Of a stretch of DNA of 64,000 nucleotides, positions 50,023 to 59,799 are shown piece by piece. The notes under the pieces are model-generated. The model was not told the origin of the DNA, searched no databases, and saw nothing but the letters and a program-made list of their open reading frames with translations. Numbering within the stretch: the stretch's first letter is position 1; the number at the start of each line of letters is the position of its first letter. Source of the stretch: Streptomyces sp. SN-593 (GTDB lineage: Bacteria; Actinomycetota; Actinomycetes; Streptomycetales; Streptomycetaceae); contig NZ_AP018365.1 in assembly GCF_016756395.1 (NCBI RefSeq), forward strand, positions 1,743,501-1,807,500, written 5' to 3'. Position numbers and translations under genes: made by a program.

Positions 50023-51942
50023 TCACGCCCCTGCCGCGCCGGCGGCCGCGCCGTCGTCGCCGACGGTCGGCTGTGCGGGGACCAGGGCTTCGTCCTGGGC
50101 CGGGGGTTCGTCCTTGTGGAACTCCAGTTGGCGGCGCCGGTTGGCGATGATGCCCTCGGGGCGGAACCGCATGATGAGCACGAGGGTGACGCCGAACGCG
50201 AGGAGTTCGTAGCGCTGGAGGAAGCCCAGCTTCTCGGGGATGAGGTAGAGCATGGCCGCGCCGAGGACGGGTCCGGTGACGGTTCCCATGCCGCCGAGGA
50301 CGACGGCGGCGAGCAGGAACGCGGAGTTGGGCGGTGCGGCGCCGGAGAACTGGTACGGGTTGGGCACCACGCTGTAGGTGACGTGGGCGCTGACGGTGCC
50401 GGCCAGGCCCGCCAGCGAGGCGCCGAGCGCGAACGCGATGAGCTTGACCCGGAAGCCGTTGATGCCCATGGCGGTGGCGGCGGTCTCGTCCTCGCGGATG
50501 GCGATCCAGGAGCGGCCGATGCGGGAGTCGGAGGCGCGGGTGAAGACGAGCACCACGATGATCGTGATGACGAGCATCAGCAGGTAGTAGTTGGCGAACC
50601 GGCCGAGGGTGATGGAGCCCATGGTGTGGGGCTGGCCGAGGTTGTAGCCGAAGACCGACAGGTCGGGGATCTGCGAGATGCCGTTCGGGCCGTTGGTGAC
50701 CTTGGGGCCGGAGACGCCGTCGAGGTTGTTGACCGCGATGCGGAAGATCTCTCCGAAGCCGAGGGTGACGATGGCCAGGTAGTCGCCGCGCAGCCGCAGG
50801 GTCGGGGCGCCGATGAGGACGCCGAAGACCAGGGAGGCGGCCATGCCGGTGAGGGCGGCGGCCCAGAAGGGGAACTGGACGCCGGACCAGATGGAGTACT
50901 CGGAGCCGGAGACCAGGGCCGCGGCGTAGGCGCCGACGCCGAGGAAGGCGACGTAGCCGAGGTCGAGCAGGCCGGTGAGGCCGACGACGATGTTCAGGCC
51001 GAGGGCGACGGTGCCGAAGATGAGGATGTTGACGCCGAGGTTCGCCCAGTGCTCGTTGTTCTGCACGAACGGGTAGGCGATGGCGGCGAGGATGCCCATC
51101 AGGATGGCGAACGGCCGGTGGTCGGCGGTGATCTTGGAGAACTGCCGGGTGAGTCCGGCGGCGTTGAACGACCACAGGGTGAAGGCGACCAGGATGAGGT
51201 AGCCGACGAACAGCTCGGTGTAGCCGGTGGCCAGCCCGTAGGTGAGGACCTTCACGCCGGCCGCGGCGACCACGACGATGGTGAGGTACTGCACCCAGGC
51301 GGGTGCCCGGGCCGGGTCCGGTACGGACAGCTCGCTGTGGTGGAGGCGGGCCTGGCGCAGCCAGCGGTAGCCGCCGCGGGCGGCGCCGTTCTCGCTCAGC
51401 CGGCCGAGTTCGTAGTACTCGGAGTCGGCGGGGTCCAGGGGCTGGCGGTCGATGGGCAGGCCCAGGGTGCCGGCGAACAGGACGAGCGAGGCGACGGCGG
51501 CGACGAAGCCGCCGGGGTTGAGGTTGGCCAGGCCGCCGAGTTCCTGCGCGATGGCGATGACGGCGTACCAGGTGGTGGCGAAGGTGCCGGCTGCCAGCAG
51601 CAGGACGGCGTTGTTCGAGCGGTTGGGCACCAGCCAGGTCAGGCCCTTGACGCCGAAGGCGCCGAGGGCGAGCAGGCCGGTGAGGACGGCTCCGATCAGG
51701 GTGAGGACCTGGAGGCCGCCGGGGTAGCCGTTGACGGTGAGGTCGCCGGGGAAGTCGGAGGTGTAGGTCCACGACATGAAGGTGGAGGCCACGGTGCCGA
51801 CGGCGCCGACGAGCGTCGCGATGCGGGCGGCGCCGGGCGGCAGGCTGATGTAGGAGTCGGCGCGCGGCGCGTCGGGGTTGGTGGCGCCGAGCGGGGCGGG
51901 CTGGAGTGCCTCGGTGGTGGGGATGTCGGTCATGCGACTCAC
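50023..51942 (-). CDS. livM: Branched-chain amino-acid ABC transporter permease LivM
   Basis: A 639-residue membrane permease. The C-terminal 350 residues are the conserved LivM core (LNIVVGLTGLLDLGYVAFLGVGAYAAAL, then GDYLAIVTLGFGEI). It is preceded by an N-terminal extension of about 250 residues with four or more extra membrane segments, larger than the E. coli protein but common in streptomycetes. The GTG at 51942 overlaps the livH stop (GTGA); an ATG three codons on (51933) is also possible. Operon with livH and livG. Confidence 0.93.
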   Translation of the reverse strand: MSRMTDIPTTEALQPAPLGATNPDAPRADSYISLPPGAARIATLVGAVGTVASTFMSWTYTSDFPGDLTVNGYPGGLQVLTLIGAVLTGLLALGAFGVKGLTWLVPNRSNNAVLLLAAGTFATTWYAVIAIAQELGGLANLNPGGFVAAVASLVLFAGTLGLPIDRQPLDPADSEYYELGRLSENGAARGGYRWLRQARLHHSELSVPDPARAPAWVQYLTIVVVAAAGVKVLTYGLATGYTELFVGYLILVAFTLWSFNAAGLTRQFSKITADHRPFAILMGILAAIAYPFVQNNEHWANLGVNILIFGTVALGLNIVVGLTGLLDLGYVAFLGVGAYAAALVSGSEYSIWSGVQFPFWAAALTGMAASLVFGVLIGAPTLRLRGDYLAIVTLGFGEIFRIAVNNLDGVSGPKVTNGPNGISQIPDLSVFGYNLGQPHTMGSITLGRFANYYLLMLVITIIVVLVFTRASDSRIGRSWIAIREDETAATAMGINGFRVKLIAFALGASLAGLAGTVSAHVTYSVVPNPYQFSGAAPPNSAFLLAAVVLGGMGTVTGPVLGAAMLYLIPEKLGFLQRYELLAFGVTLVLIMRFRPEGIIANRRRQLEFHKDEPPAQDEALVPAQPTVGDDGAAAGAAGA

Positions 51943-52868
51943 GCCCTGTCCGCTACGCGTTCACCCAGCAGGCCCTGTGGTCGGACCAGGAGGACCACGA
52001 TGAGCAGTACGAAGGCCCATACGTTGGCCCAGCCCTGTCCGCCGAGCTGGTGCATGCCGGGGATGTTGGCGATGTAGGCGGTGGCGCACGCTTCGGCGAT
52101 GCCGAGGACGAGTCCGCCGAGCATGGCGCCGTAGATGTTGCCGATGCCGCCGAGTACCGCGGCGGTGAAGGCTTTCAGGCCGGCCTGGAAGCCCATGTTG
52201 TAGTTGATCTGGCCGTACTTCAGGCCGAAGGCGACACCGGCGACGGCGGCGAACAGGCCGCCGATGGCGAACGCGATCACGATGATGCGGTTGGTGTCGA
52301 TGCCCATGAGCTGGGCGGTGTCCGGGTCCTGCGCGGTGGCCTGCATGGCGCGGCCGGTGCGGCTGGTGCGGACGAAGGCGGCCAGGCCGATCATGCAGAT
52401 CGCGGCGGCGACGACGAGGAAGATGTCGTTGCGCTGCACGCTGATGGAGCCGATGTGGTACGGGTGGGTGCCGAGCTGCGGGAAGTTCTTGGCGTTGTCG
52501 GCGCCGGGGTACCAGACGAAGATCGCCTGCTGGAGGGCGAGCGAGAGGCCGATCGCGGTGATGAGCGGCGCGAGGCGGGGGGCGCCGCGCAGCGGCCGGT
52601 AGGCGAACCGTTCGGCGCCTACCGCTATGAGCACGGAGACGAGGGCGCCGCCGATGAGCATCAGGGGCAGTGCGGCCCAGATGTTCATGCCGTCGGGCAG
52701 CACGTTCCATACGGTGAGCGCGCCGAAGGCGCCGGTCATGAAGATCTCGCCGTGGGCGAAGTTGATGAGCTGGACGATGCCGTACACCATCGTGTAGCCG
52801 ATGGCGATGAGCCCGTACATCGAGCCGAGGAACAGCCCGTTGGCCAGCTGTTGCGGCAGGGTGTGCAC
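51939..52868 (-). CDS. livH: Branched-chain amino-acid ABC transporter permease LivH
   Basis: A 309-residue permease with about eight membrane helices. The N terminus QQLANGLFLGSMYGLIAIGYTMVYGI and the EAA-like region GLKAFTAAVLGGIGNIYGAMLGG are typical of LivH. The start is a GTG at 52868 with GGAGG about seven bases upstream; a nearby ATG lies in a different frame. It follows livK after a 123-base gap. Confidence 0.94.
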   Translation of the reverse strand: MHTLPQQLANGLFLGSMYGLIAIGYTMVYGIVQLINFAHGEIFMTGAFGALTVWNVLPDGMNIWAALPLMLIGGALVSVLIAVGAERFAYRPLRGAPRLAPLITAIGLSLALQQAIFVWYPGADNAKNFPQLGTHPYHIGSISVQRNDIFLVVAAAICMIGLAAFVRTSRTGRAMQATAQDPDTAQLMGIDTNRIIVIAFAIGGLFAAVAGVAFGLKYGQINYNMGFQAGLKAFTAAVLGGIGNIYGAMLGGLVLGIAEACATAYIANIPGMHQLGGQGWANVWAFVLLIVVLLVRPQGLLGERVADRA

Positions 52869-52991
52869 CGCATGGCCTCCATGTCGCTGGGAGCAGGTGG
52901 GTCGGGGACGGGTCGAGGGGGGTGGTGCGACAGACGGCGGGCCGCGCGGCCGGGGTGACCGGCCGCGCGGCCCTCGGTGGTGGGGGGTCGG

Positions 52992-54242
52992 TCAGCCCGT
53001 GTAGACGCCGCTCTTCACAGCGGTCCACTTGCCGTTCTTGACCTGGTAGACGGTCAGCTGCTTGTTGGTGGTGTCGCCGTACTGGTCGAAGGCGACGTGG
53101 CCGGCGATGCCGTCGAAGTCGGTCTTCTGGACGGCGTCCACGACCTTGGAGCGGGCGTCGTTCATGGACGGCAGCTTGCCGCCGTTGGCGTCCATGACGG
53201 CCCCGACGGCCTTGATGATGGCGGTGGCGGCGTCGTAGGAGTAGCCGCCGTAGGTGCCGTAGTCACCGGGGTACTTCTTGGCCTTGTACGCCTTGATGAA
53301 GTTCTGGGCGGCCGGGAGGGTGTCGACGGGCACGCCGACGGAGGTGGCGAGGTCGCCGGTGGCGGCGGCGCCCGCGGTCTTGATGTACGTGTCGGAGTAC
53401 ATGCCGTCGCCGCCCATGAGCGGGATGTTCACGCCGCCGGCCTTGAGCTGCTTGGTGATCAGCTCGGACTCGTCGTACTGGCCGCCGTAGTAGAGCATGT
53501 CGGCGTGCGACTGCTTGATCTTGGTGACGAGGGCCGAGTAGTCGGTGTCGCCGGTGTTGACGTGGTCGGTGCCGGCGATCTTGCCGCCCAGGGAGGCGAA
53601 CTTGCTCTTGAAGATCGAGGCCAGGCCGGCGCCGTACGCCTGCTTGTCGTCGACGACGAAGACGTCCTTCTTCTTCAGGGTGTTGTAGGCGTAGTCCGCC
53701 GCGAAGCCGCCCTGGTTGGCGTCGGTGGTGGCGGTGCGGAAGTAGGTCTTGAAGGGGCGGACCTTCTTGCCGGTCGCCCAGTCCTTGCCCTGGGTGAGGT
53801 CGGGGTTGGTGTTGGCCGGCGAGATCTCCACCATGTTGGCGGTGGCGAAGACCTGCTGCATCGATTCGGCCACACCGGAGTTGAGCGGGCCGACGGCGCC
53901 GATGACGTTGCTGTCCTGCACCAGCGCGGTGGCGTTCTGCTGGCCGGTGGCCGGCAGCGCCTTGTCGTCGAGCGCCTTGACCTTGAAGGTCACGCCGGGC
54001 ACGAGCTTGTTGGCGTTGGCGTCGTCCACCGCGAGCTGCGTGCCGTACTGCAGGCCGAGGCCGGTGGCGGAGTTCTGGCCGGTCAGTGGCGCGTCGACGC
54101 CGATGGTGAGCGTGATGTTGCTGCCACCGCCGTCGTCGCCACTGCTCTTCTTGCTGTCGTCGCTGCGCGAGCCGCAAGCGGTCAGTGTGAGGGCTCCTGT
54201 GGTCATTACGGACGTGAGCAGCAGCAAAGAGCGGTGTCGCAC
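52992..54242 (-). CDS. livK: Branched-chain amino-acid-binding lipoprotein LivK
   Basis: A 416-residue periplasmic-binding-type lipoprotein that captures the amino acid outside the membrane. From the GTG at 54242 (AAAGGA upstream) the signal peptide ends in the lipobox LTAC (Cys at about residue 22). A Ser/Asp/Gly-rich linker and a type I binding fold follow (LTIGVDAPLTGQNSATGLGLQYG, GAVGPLNSGVAES). Upstream in-frame ATG codons would put about 100 polar residues before the signal peptide and are rejected. It is the first and probably most abundantly expressed gene of the liv operon. Confidence 0.93.
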   Translation of the reverse strand: MRHRSLLLLTSVMTTGALTLTACGSRSDDSKKSSGDDGGGSNITLTIGVDAPLTGQNSATGLGLQYGTQLAVDDANANKLVPGVTFKVKALDDKALPATGQQNATALVQDSNVIGAVGPLNSGVAESMQQVFATANMVEISPANTNPDLTQGKDWATGKKVRPFKTYFRTATTDANQGGFAADYAYNTLKKKDVFVVDDKQAYGAGLASIFKSKFASLGGKIAGTDHVNTGDTDYSALVTKIKQSHADMLYYGGQYDESELITKQLKAGGVNIPLMGGDGMYSDTYIKTAGAAATGDLATSVGVPVDTLPAAQNFIKAYKAKKYPGDYGTYGGYSYDAATAIIKAVGAVMDANGGKLPSMNDARSKVVDAVQKTDFDGIAGHVAFDQYGDTTNKQLTVYQVKNGKWTAVKSGVYTG

Positions 54243-54776
54243 AAGCGGTCCTTTCCCCTGGCTCGACCGGTCCTCGTGGACGGCCGAAGTCGCGCGCGGA
54301 AGTCCGATCGCTAATTCGGAAGCGCGGTGACTGGCCGTGACTCTAGGCGCGTCGTGCGGCGTCGGGGAGCGGTAAGGCGAAGAGTGTGACTGTCTTGTTA
54401 TGCCAATCGTCCTTTCTTGAGCTTCCCCTGAGGTTTGCCGTGCCGTTTGGGCGCTTTGAGCGGGGTCCGCATGATGAGAACCCGCACTTCCAGTGGGCGC
54501 GGCCGGCTGCCGGCGGCGGTACACCGCCATTTCGGACAAGATCACCGGAATGGGAATACGGGGGCGTCCGCCCAGGGCGGCGGCGGGCGCGCCGGGGCCA
54601 CCGATTGGGTATTGCAGGCAGGTAACAGAGTGTTAATAGCGAGGGTTCGACGTTTCCGCCACTGACCGAAAACCGACGGGCCCCGCGGACGGATCGTCCC
54701 GCGGGGCCCGGTAATGGAGAAGGGGGCGCCGACCGCTCCAAGCTGGGAAGTCAGCACCATCGCCGGCAATTACGCG
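54243..54776. promoter_or_regulatory. Intergenic region upstream of liv operon, downstream of pyk
   Basis: 534 bases with no supportable gene. The livK-proximal half must carry the liv promoter and leader. An AT-richer patch lies at about 54385-54425 and another at about 54610-54665. The pyk terminator is at 54677-54710. I see no clear consensus promoter or riboswitch. Confidence 0.55.
54677..54710 (-). terminator. pyk terminator
   Basis: A 12-base perfect stem (cgggccccgcgg / ccgcggggcccg) about 65 bases past the pyk stop. On the minus strand it is followed within a few bases by a short T run (ggtttt), supporting intrinsic termination. Confidence 0.88.
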
Positions 54777-56213
54777 TTACCTCTTCGGGGAGTCGTCCTC
54801 GCCGATGTGATGGACCCGGACCATGTTGGTGGTGCCGGGCATTCCGGGCGGCGAGCCGGCCGTGATCACCACGACGTCACCCCTCTTGCAGCGGCCGATC
54901 CGCAGCAGTTGCTCGTCCACCTGCTGCACCATCTCGTCGGTGGTCTGCACGGTCGGGCCGAGGAACGTCTCCACGCCCCAGGTGAGGTTGAGCTGGGAGC
55001 GGGTGGCCTCCTCCGGGGTGAAGGCGAGCACCGGGATCGGCGAGCGGTAGCGGGACAGCCGGCGCACCGTGTCGCCGGACTGGGTGAAGGCCACCAGGTA
55101 GGAGGCGCCGAGGAAGTCGCCCATCTCGGCCGCGGCGCGGGCGACCGCGCCGCCCTGGGTGCGCGGCTTGTTGCTGCCGGTCAGCGGCGGCAGGCCGGCG
55201 GCGAGGATGTCCTCCTCGGCGGCGGCCACGATCCGGGACATCACCTTGACCGTCTCGATCGGGTACTTGCCGACGCTCGTCTCGCCGGAGAGCATCACCG
55301 CGTCGGTGCCGTCGATCACCGCGTTGGCCACGTCGCTGGCCTCGGCGCGGGTGGGGCGGGAGTTGTCGATCATCGAGTCGAGCATCTGGGTGGCGACGAT
55401 GACCGGTTTCGCGTTGCGCCGGGCGAGCTTGACCGCGCGCTTCTGGACGATCGGCACGGCCTCCAGCGGCATCTCGACGCCCAGGTCGCCGCGGGCGACC
55501 ATGATCCCGTCGAAGGCGTCGACGATGTCCTCCAGGTTCTCCACCGCCTGGGGCTTCTCGATCTTGGCGATCACCGGGACCCGGCGCCCCTCCTCCTCCA
55601 TGATCCGCAGCACGTCGTCCATGTCGCGCCCGCTGCGCACGAAGGACAGCGCGATCACATCGGCGCCGGTGCGCAGTGCCCAGCGCAGGTCGCGGATGTC
55701 CTTGTCGGACAGCGCCGGGACGGAGACGGCGACGCCGGGCAGGTTCAGGCCCTTGTGGTCGGAGACCATGCCGCCCTCGATGACCATGGTGTGCACGCGC
55801 GGGCCCTCGACGTCGGTCACCTCCAGGGTGACCCGGCCGTCGTCCACGAGGATGCGCTCCCCGCGGGCCACGTCGGCGGTCAGCCCCTTGTAGGTGGTGC
55901 CGCAGATCGCCTGGTCACCCTCGATGTCGTCGACGGTGATGGTGAACTCGTCGCCGCGTTCAAGCAGTACCGGACCTTCGGCGAAACGTCCCAGCCTGAT
56001 CTTCGGACCCTGAAGGTCGGCGAGGATGCCGACGCTGCGCCCGGTCTCGTCGGCGGCCTTGCGGACCCGCCGGTAGCGGTCCTCGTGCTCGGCGTAGCCG
56101 CCGTGGCTGAGGTTCAGGCGGGCGACGTCCATTCCTGCCTCGACCAGCGCCTTGATCTGGTCGTAGGACTCGGTGGCAGGACCCAGGGTGCAGACAATCT
56201 TGGCTCGACGCAT
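54777..56213 (-). CDS. pyk: Pyruvate kinase
   Basis: Final ATP-yielding step of glycolysis, phosphoenolpyruvate to pyruvate. The 478-residue protein starts MRRAKIVCTLGPATES, contains LNLSHGGYAEH, and has the active-site signature IAKIEKPQAVENL (about residue 215). MVARGDLGVEMP, the TQMLDSM loop and DGTDAVMLSGETSVG also match the family. The ATG at 56213 matches the family N terminus; upstream in-frame starts are not needed. Divergent from the 5'-nucleotidase gene. Confidence 0.97.
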   Translation of the reverse strand: MRRAKIVCTLGPATESYDQIKALVEAGMDVARLNLSHGGYAEHEDRYRRVRKAADETGRSVGILADLQGPKIRLGRFAEGPVLLERGDEFTITVDDIEGDQAICGTTYKGLTADVARGERILVDDGRVTLEVTDVEGPRVHTMVIEGGMVSDHKGLNLPGVAVSVPALSDKDIRDLRWALRTGADVIALSFVRSGRDMDDVLRIMEEEGRRVPVIAKIEKPQAVENLEDIVDAFDGIMVARGDLGVEMPLEAVPIVQKRAVKLARRNAKPVIVATQMLDSMIDNSRPTRAEASDVANAVIDGTDAVMLSGETSVGKYPIETVKVMSRIVAAAEEDILAAGLPPLTGSNKPRTQGGAVARAAAEMGDFLGASYLVAFTQSGDTVRRLSRYRSPIPVLAFTPEEATRSQLNLTWGVETFLGPTVQTTDEMVQQVDEQLLRIGRCKRGDVVVITAGSPPGMPGTTNMVRVHHIGEDDSPKR

Positions 56214-56527
56214 GTATCGAGCGTATGACTTACTCGTTGGTAGGGAGCTTGGTGACGCCAACAGCCCAACGACGTTCGGATTAACGGTTGTTGACAAGTG
56301 TCGAAGTGTGCAGCGGCCCGCTCCGATGAGCACTTCGGTCACCCTCGGTGGCGGAGGCGCCGCTCAGCGGCGTGCGCGGCCGCGCGGCCTGGGCGCGCAT
56401 CGTGTACGAGCGGCGGACCGTTCATCCCCCGGGGGTGTTGCGGGCCCCCTCCCCTGGTCCAGAATCTACGCGCGTCGCCATGGCCACTCCGGCCCGCCGT
56501 GCCGCTCGACCCCCAGGGAGAACCCAG
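56214..56527. promoter_or_regulatory. Divergent promoter region of pyk and the 5'-nucleotidase gene
   Basis: 314 bases between divergent starts. A TTGACA hexamer occurs at 56291-56296 on the plus strand, within an AT-richer block (56220-56300), but I find no convincing -10 at 17-18 bases. No gene or other structure recognised. Confidence 0.5.
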
Positions 56528-58357
56528 ATGCCGCTCAACCGCAGGGACTTCATCAACCGATCCGCCGCGACAGGTGCGGGCGTCGCGCTCACCGGCGCGG
56601 CCGGCGCGGTGGCGGCGACCCCGGCGCAGGCCTCCGACCACCGCCCCTCCCCCGGCCACGGTCCCCGGCCGAAGACGTACAGCCTGCGCGTGCTGGGCAC
56701 CACCGACGTGCACGGACACGCCCTGAACTGGGACTACTTCACCAACGCCGAGTACGACGACGCCACCCACAACGACGTCGGCATGGCCAAGCTCGCCACC
56801 CTCATCGAGGACGCCCGCGCCGAGAAGGGCCACGACCGCACCCTGCTGGTCGACGCCGGCGACATCATCCAGGGCACCCAGCTCTCGTACTACTTCGCGC
56901 GGGTCGAGCCGATCACCGGCGCGAAGAAGGGCCCGAAGCACCCGATGGCGCTGGCGATGAACCACATGCGCTACGACGCCGCCGCGCTCGGCAACCACGA
57001 GTTCAACTACGGCATCCCGCTGCTGCGCGCCTTCCAGGACCAGTGCGACTTCCCGCTGCTGGCCGCCAACGCGGTCGACGCCAAGACGCTGCGGCCGGCG
57101 TTCCCGCCGTACCTGGTCAAGGAACTGCGGGTGGAGGGCGGCCCGAACATCAAGGTCGGCATCCTGGGACTGACCAACCCCGGCATCGCGGTGTGGGACA
57201 AGGCCAACGTGCAGGGGCAGCTCTCCTTCCCCGGACTGGTCGAGCAGGCGAGGCTCTACGTCCCCAAGCTGCGCGCGCTCGGCTGCGACGTGGTCTTCTG
57301 CACCGACCACTCCGGCCTGGACGGCAGCACCACCTACGGCGACGCGGTCCCCTACCCGGAGAACGCGTCCTCGCTGGTGGCCGCGCAGGTGCCCGGCATC
57401 GACGCGATCCTGGTCGGCCACACCCACGTGGAGCGCCCGCAGACGCTGGTGGTCAACGAGGAGACCGGCCGGACCGTGGTGCTGTCCGAACCGCTGATGT
57501 GGGGCATGCGGCTGAGCGTGTTCGACATCGACCTGGAGCTGGAGCACGGCCGCTGGAAGGTGACCTCCGTCCAGGCCGGGGTGCGCAACGCCAACACCGT
57601 CGCCGAGGACCCGGTGGTCGCGGCCCTGGTGCGCGCCGAGCACCAGAAGGTCGTCACCTACGTCAACCAGGTCGTCGGCACCTGCACCGAGGCGATGTCC
57701 GCGGCGGAGTCCACCTACAAGGACACCCCGATCATCGACTTCGTCAACAAGGTCCAGTCCGACACCGTCACCGCGGCGCTGGCCGGCTCGCAGTACGCCG
57801 ACGTGCCGGTGCTCTCGCAGGCGTCGCCGTTCTCCCGCACCGCGGCCATCCCCGCCGGGCAGGTCTCGCTGCGCGACGTGGCGGGCCTGTACGTCTACGA
57901 GAACACGCTGGACGCCAAGCTGCTGACCGGCGCCCAGGTCAAGGACTACCTGGAGTGGTCCGCGGAGTACTTCGTGCAGACCGCGCCGGACGCCCCGGTC
58001 GACGTCACGAAGATCACCAACGCGAACAACACCCCCGACTTCAGCTACGACGTGCTCAGCGGGGTGTCGTACGACATCGACATCGCGCAGCCGGCCGGGT
58101 CGCGGATCGCGAACCTCACGCACGGCGGGGCCGCGATCGACCCCGCCGCGCAGTTCGTGCTCGCGGTGAACAACTACCGCTCCAGCGGCGGCAGCAACTA
58201 CCCGCACATCGCGACCGCGCAGTCGGTGTGGTCGAACTCCGACGAGATCCGCAACACCATCATCGCGTGGGTGCAGGCGCACGGCACGATCGACCCGTCG
58301 GACTTCGGCGGCGACCAGTGGCGGCTGACCCGCGACGGGGCGCCGCTGTTCGGCTGA
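56528..58357 (+). CDS. Secreted bifunctional metallophosphatase/5'-nucleotidase
   Basis: A 609-residue exported phosphoesterase. The N terminus RRDFINRSAATG is a twin-arginine signal, cleaved near AQA. The metallophosphatase domain (about residues 50-330) has TTDVHGHALNWDY, VDAGDIIQG, GNHEFNYG and GHTHVERPQ, the metal-binding set. The C-terminal 5'-nucleotidase substrate domain (about 370-600) includes NNYRSSGG. It dephosphorylates nucleotides or related esters outside the cell. The ATG at 56528 has AGGGAG upstream. Convergent with the monooxygenase gene, with only five bases between stops. Confidence 0.93.
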   Translation: MPLNRRDFINRSAATGAGVALTGAAGAVAATPAQASDHRPSPGHGPRPKTYSLRVLGTTDVHGHALNWDYFTNAEYDDATHNDVGMAKLATLIEDARAEKGHDRTLLVDAGDIIQGTQLSYYFARVEPITGAKKGPKHPMALAMNHMRYDAAALGNHEFNYGIPLLRAFQDQCDFPLLAANAVDAKTLRPAFPPYLVKELRVEGGPNIKVGILGLTNPGIAVWDKANVQGQLSFPGLVEQARLYVPKLRALGCDVVFCTDHSGLDGSTTYGDAVPYPENASSLVAAQVPGIDAILVGHTHVERPQTLVVNEETGRTVVLSEPLMWGMRLSVFDIDLELEHGRWKVTSVQAGVRNANTVAEDPVVAALVRAEHQKVVTYVNQVVGTCTEAMSAAESTYKDTPIIDFVNKVQSDTVTAALAGSQYADVPVLSQASPFSRTAAIPAGQVSLRDVAGLYVYENTLDAKLLTGAQVKDYLEWSAEYFVQTAPDAPVDVTKITNANNTPDFSYDVLSGVSYDIDIAQPAGSRIANLTHGGAAIDPAAQFVLAVNNYRSSGGSNYPHIATAQSVWSNSDEIRNTIIAWVQAHGTIDPSDFGGDQWRLTRDGAPLFG

Positions 58358-58369
58358 CGGTCTCAGCCG
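58351..58369. repeat. Small palindrome containing both convergent stop codons
   Basis: cggctga-cggtc-tcagccg: a perfect 7-base inverted repeat in which each arm carries the TGA stop of one of the two facing genes. It is short for a terminator on its own. Confidence 0.7.
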
Positions 58370-59799
58370 CGGGTGCGCAGGTCGGCCGCGGGCGCCGGCG
58401 CGCTCCGGCTGTCGGAGGGGACGCCGAGGCCGAAGGTGGTGAAGGCGGTCCGCTCCGGCAGCCGGTAGTGCTCCTGCCCGGTCAGCAGGGCGGTCAGGTC
58501 GTTGAGCACCACCGCGGAGCGCCACGCCGCGAGACCCAGGTCCGGGGCGCCCACGCCGTGCGAGTGACGCTCGGCGTTCTGCACGTAGACCCGGCCGGAG
58601 ACCGACGGGTCCAGCCGCATCCGGTAGCGGGCGTCGATCCTCGGCCGCCCCGCCTCGTCCCGCTCGACGTACGGCGCGAGCGGGTCGAGCAGGCGGTCGA
58701 GGGGGCGCTCCTCGTAACCGGTGGCCAGCACCACCGCGTTGGTCACCATCCGGGTGCGGCCGCCCTGCTCGGCGTGTTCCAGGTGCAGTTCGACGCTCTG
58801 CGTGCCGAGCCGGCCGGCGGTGCGGACGCTGACGCCGGGGGTGAGCACCGCGTCGGGCCAACCGCCCTCCAGGGAGCGGCGGTAGAGCTCGTCGTGGATC
58901 GCGGCGATCGTCTCGGTGTCGATGCCCTTGTGCAACTGCCACTGCTGCGGCACCAACCGGTCCCGGACCGGTTCGGCCAGGCCGTGGAAGTAGCGGGTGT
59001 AGTCGGGGGTGAAGTGCTCCAGGCCGAGCTTGCTGTACTCCATGGGCGCGAACGCGGGGGTGCGGGCCAGCCAGGTCAGCCGCTCCCGGCCGACCGGGCG
59101 GTTGCGCAGCAGGTCCAGGAAGACCTCCGCGCCGGACTGCCCGGAGCCGATCACCGTGATGTGCTCGGCGTCCAGCAGCCGGGCCCGCTCCTGGAGGTAG
59201 CGCGAGGAGTGCACGACCGGCGCCGCCGGCGAGTCCGCCAGCGGCCGCAGCGGCTCGGGGACGTGCGGCCGCGTGCCGACGCCGATCACCAGGTGCCGGG
59301 CGTGGGTGCGCGCCAGCGCCTCCGCCTCGCCGTGCGCGTCGACGTGCGTGTGGTCCACCTCGAACAGCGCGCGGGCCGGGTTCCACCGCACGCAGTCGAC
59401 CTGCTGGCCGAAGTGGGTGGTGGGCAGCGACTCGGCGACCCAGCGGCAGTAGGCGTCGTACTCGGCGCGGTGCACGTGGAAGCGCTCGGCGAAGTAGAAC
59501 GGGAAGAGCCGGTCGCGGCTGCGCAGCCAGTTCAGGAACGTCCAGTTGCTGGTGGGGTCGGCGAGGGTCACCAGGTCGGCGAGGAAGGGCACCTGGAGGG
59601 TGGCGCCCTCGATCAGCAGCCCGGGGTGCCAGCGGAAGTCGGGGCGCTGCTCGTAGAAGGCGGCGGTCAGGCCGGGGACGCCGTCGGCGAGTGCGGCCAG
59701 CGACAGGTTGAACGGCCCGATGCCGATGCCGAGCAGGTCGAGGGGTTCCTCCGCGGGCGCGGGCGTGGCGCCGTCGGCGCCGGACGGGGTGGGGTTCAT
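58363..59799 (-). CDS. Lysine/diamine N-hydroxylase (DesB/IucD-like)
   Basis: A 478-residue flavin N-monooxygenase of the SidA/IucD/PvdA family, which hydroxylates the terminal amine of lysine, ornithine or cadaverine for hydroxamate siderophores. The FAD motif is GIGIGPFNLSLAAL (about residue 24). The NADPH motif is VIGSGQSGAEVFLDLL (about 215), and the ATGYEERPLD motif is near the C terminus. DesB acts on cadaverine made by DesA. The ATG overlaps the stop of the decarboxylase gene by four bases. The later siderophore genes desC and desD are not in the window on either side. Confidence 0.87.
   Translation of the reverse strand: MNPTPSGADGATPAPAEEPLDLLGIGIGPFNLSLAALADGVPGLTAAFYEQRPDFRWHPGLLIEGATLQVPFLADLVTLADPTSNWTFLNWLRSRDRLFPFYFAERFHVHRAEYDAYCRWVAESLPTTHFGQQVDCVRWNPARALFEVDHTHVDAHGEAEALARTHARHLVIGVGTRPHVPEPLRPLADSPAAPVVHSSRYLQERARLLDAEHITVIGSGQSGAEVFLDLLRNRPVGRERLTWLARTPAFAPMEYSKLGLEHFTPDYTRYFHGLAEPVRDRLVPQQWQLHKGIDTETIAAIHDELYRRSLEGGWPDAVLTPGVSVRTAGRLGTQSVELHLEHAEQGGRTRMVTNAVVLATGYEERPLDRLLDPLAPYVERDEAGRPRIDARYRMRLDPSVSGRVYVQNAERHSHGVGAPDLGLAAWRSAVVLNDLTALLTGQEHYRLPERTAFTTFGLGVPSDSRSAPAPAADLRTRG

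Noticed and set aside
52992..54545. Longer LivK starting at 54545
   Set aside because: It would place about 100 polar residues before a clear lipoprotein signal; the GTG at 54242 has a proper RBS.
56291..56296. TTGACA as the -35 box of the 5'-nucleotidase gene
   Set aside because: No acceptable -10 hexamer at 16-19 bases downstream.
56339..59386. 1015-residue minus-strand open frame opposite the 5'-nucleotidase
   Set aside because: Shadow of the secreted phosphatase; Arg/His/Val-rich with no motif.
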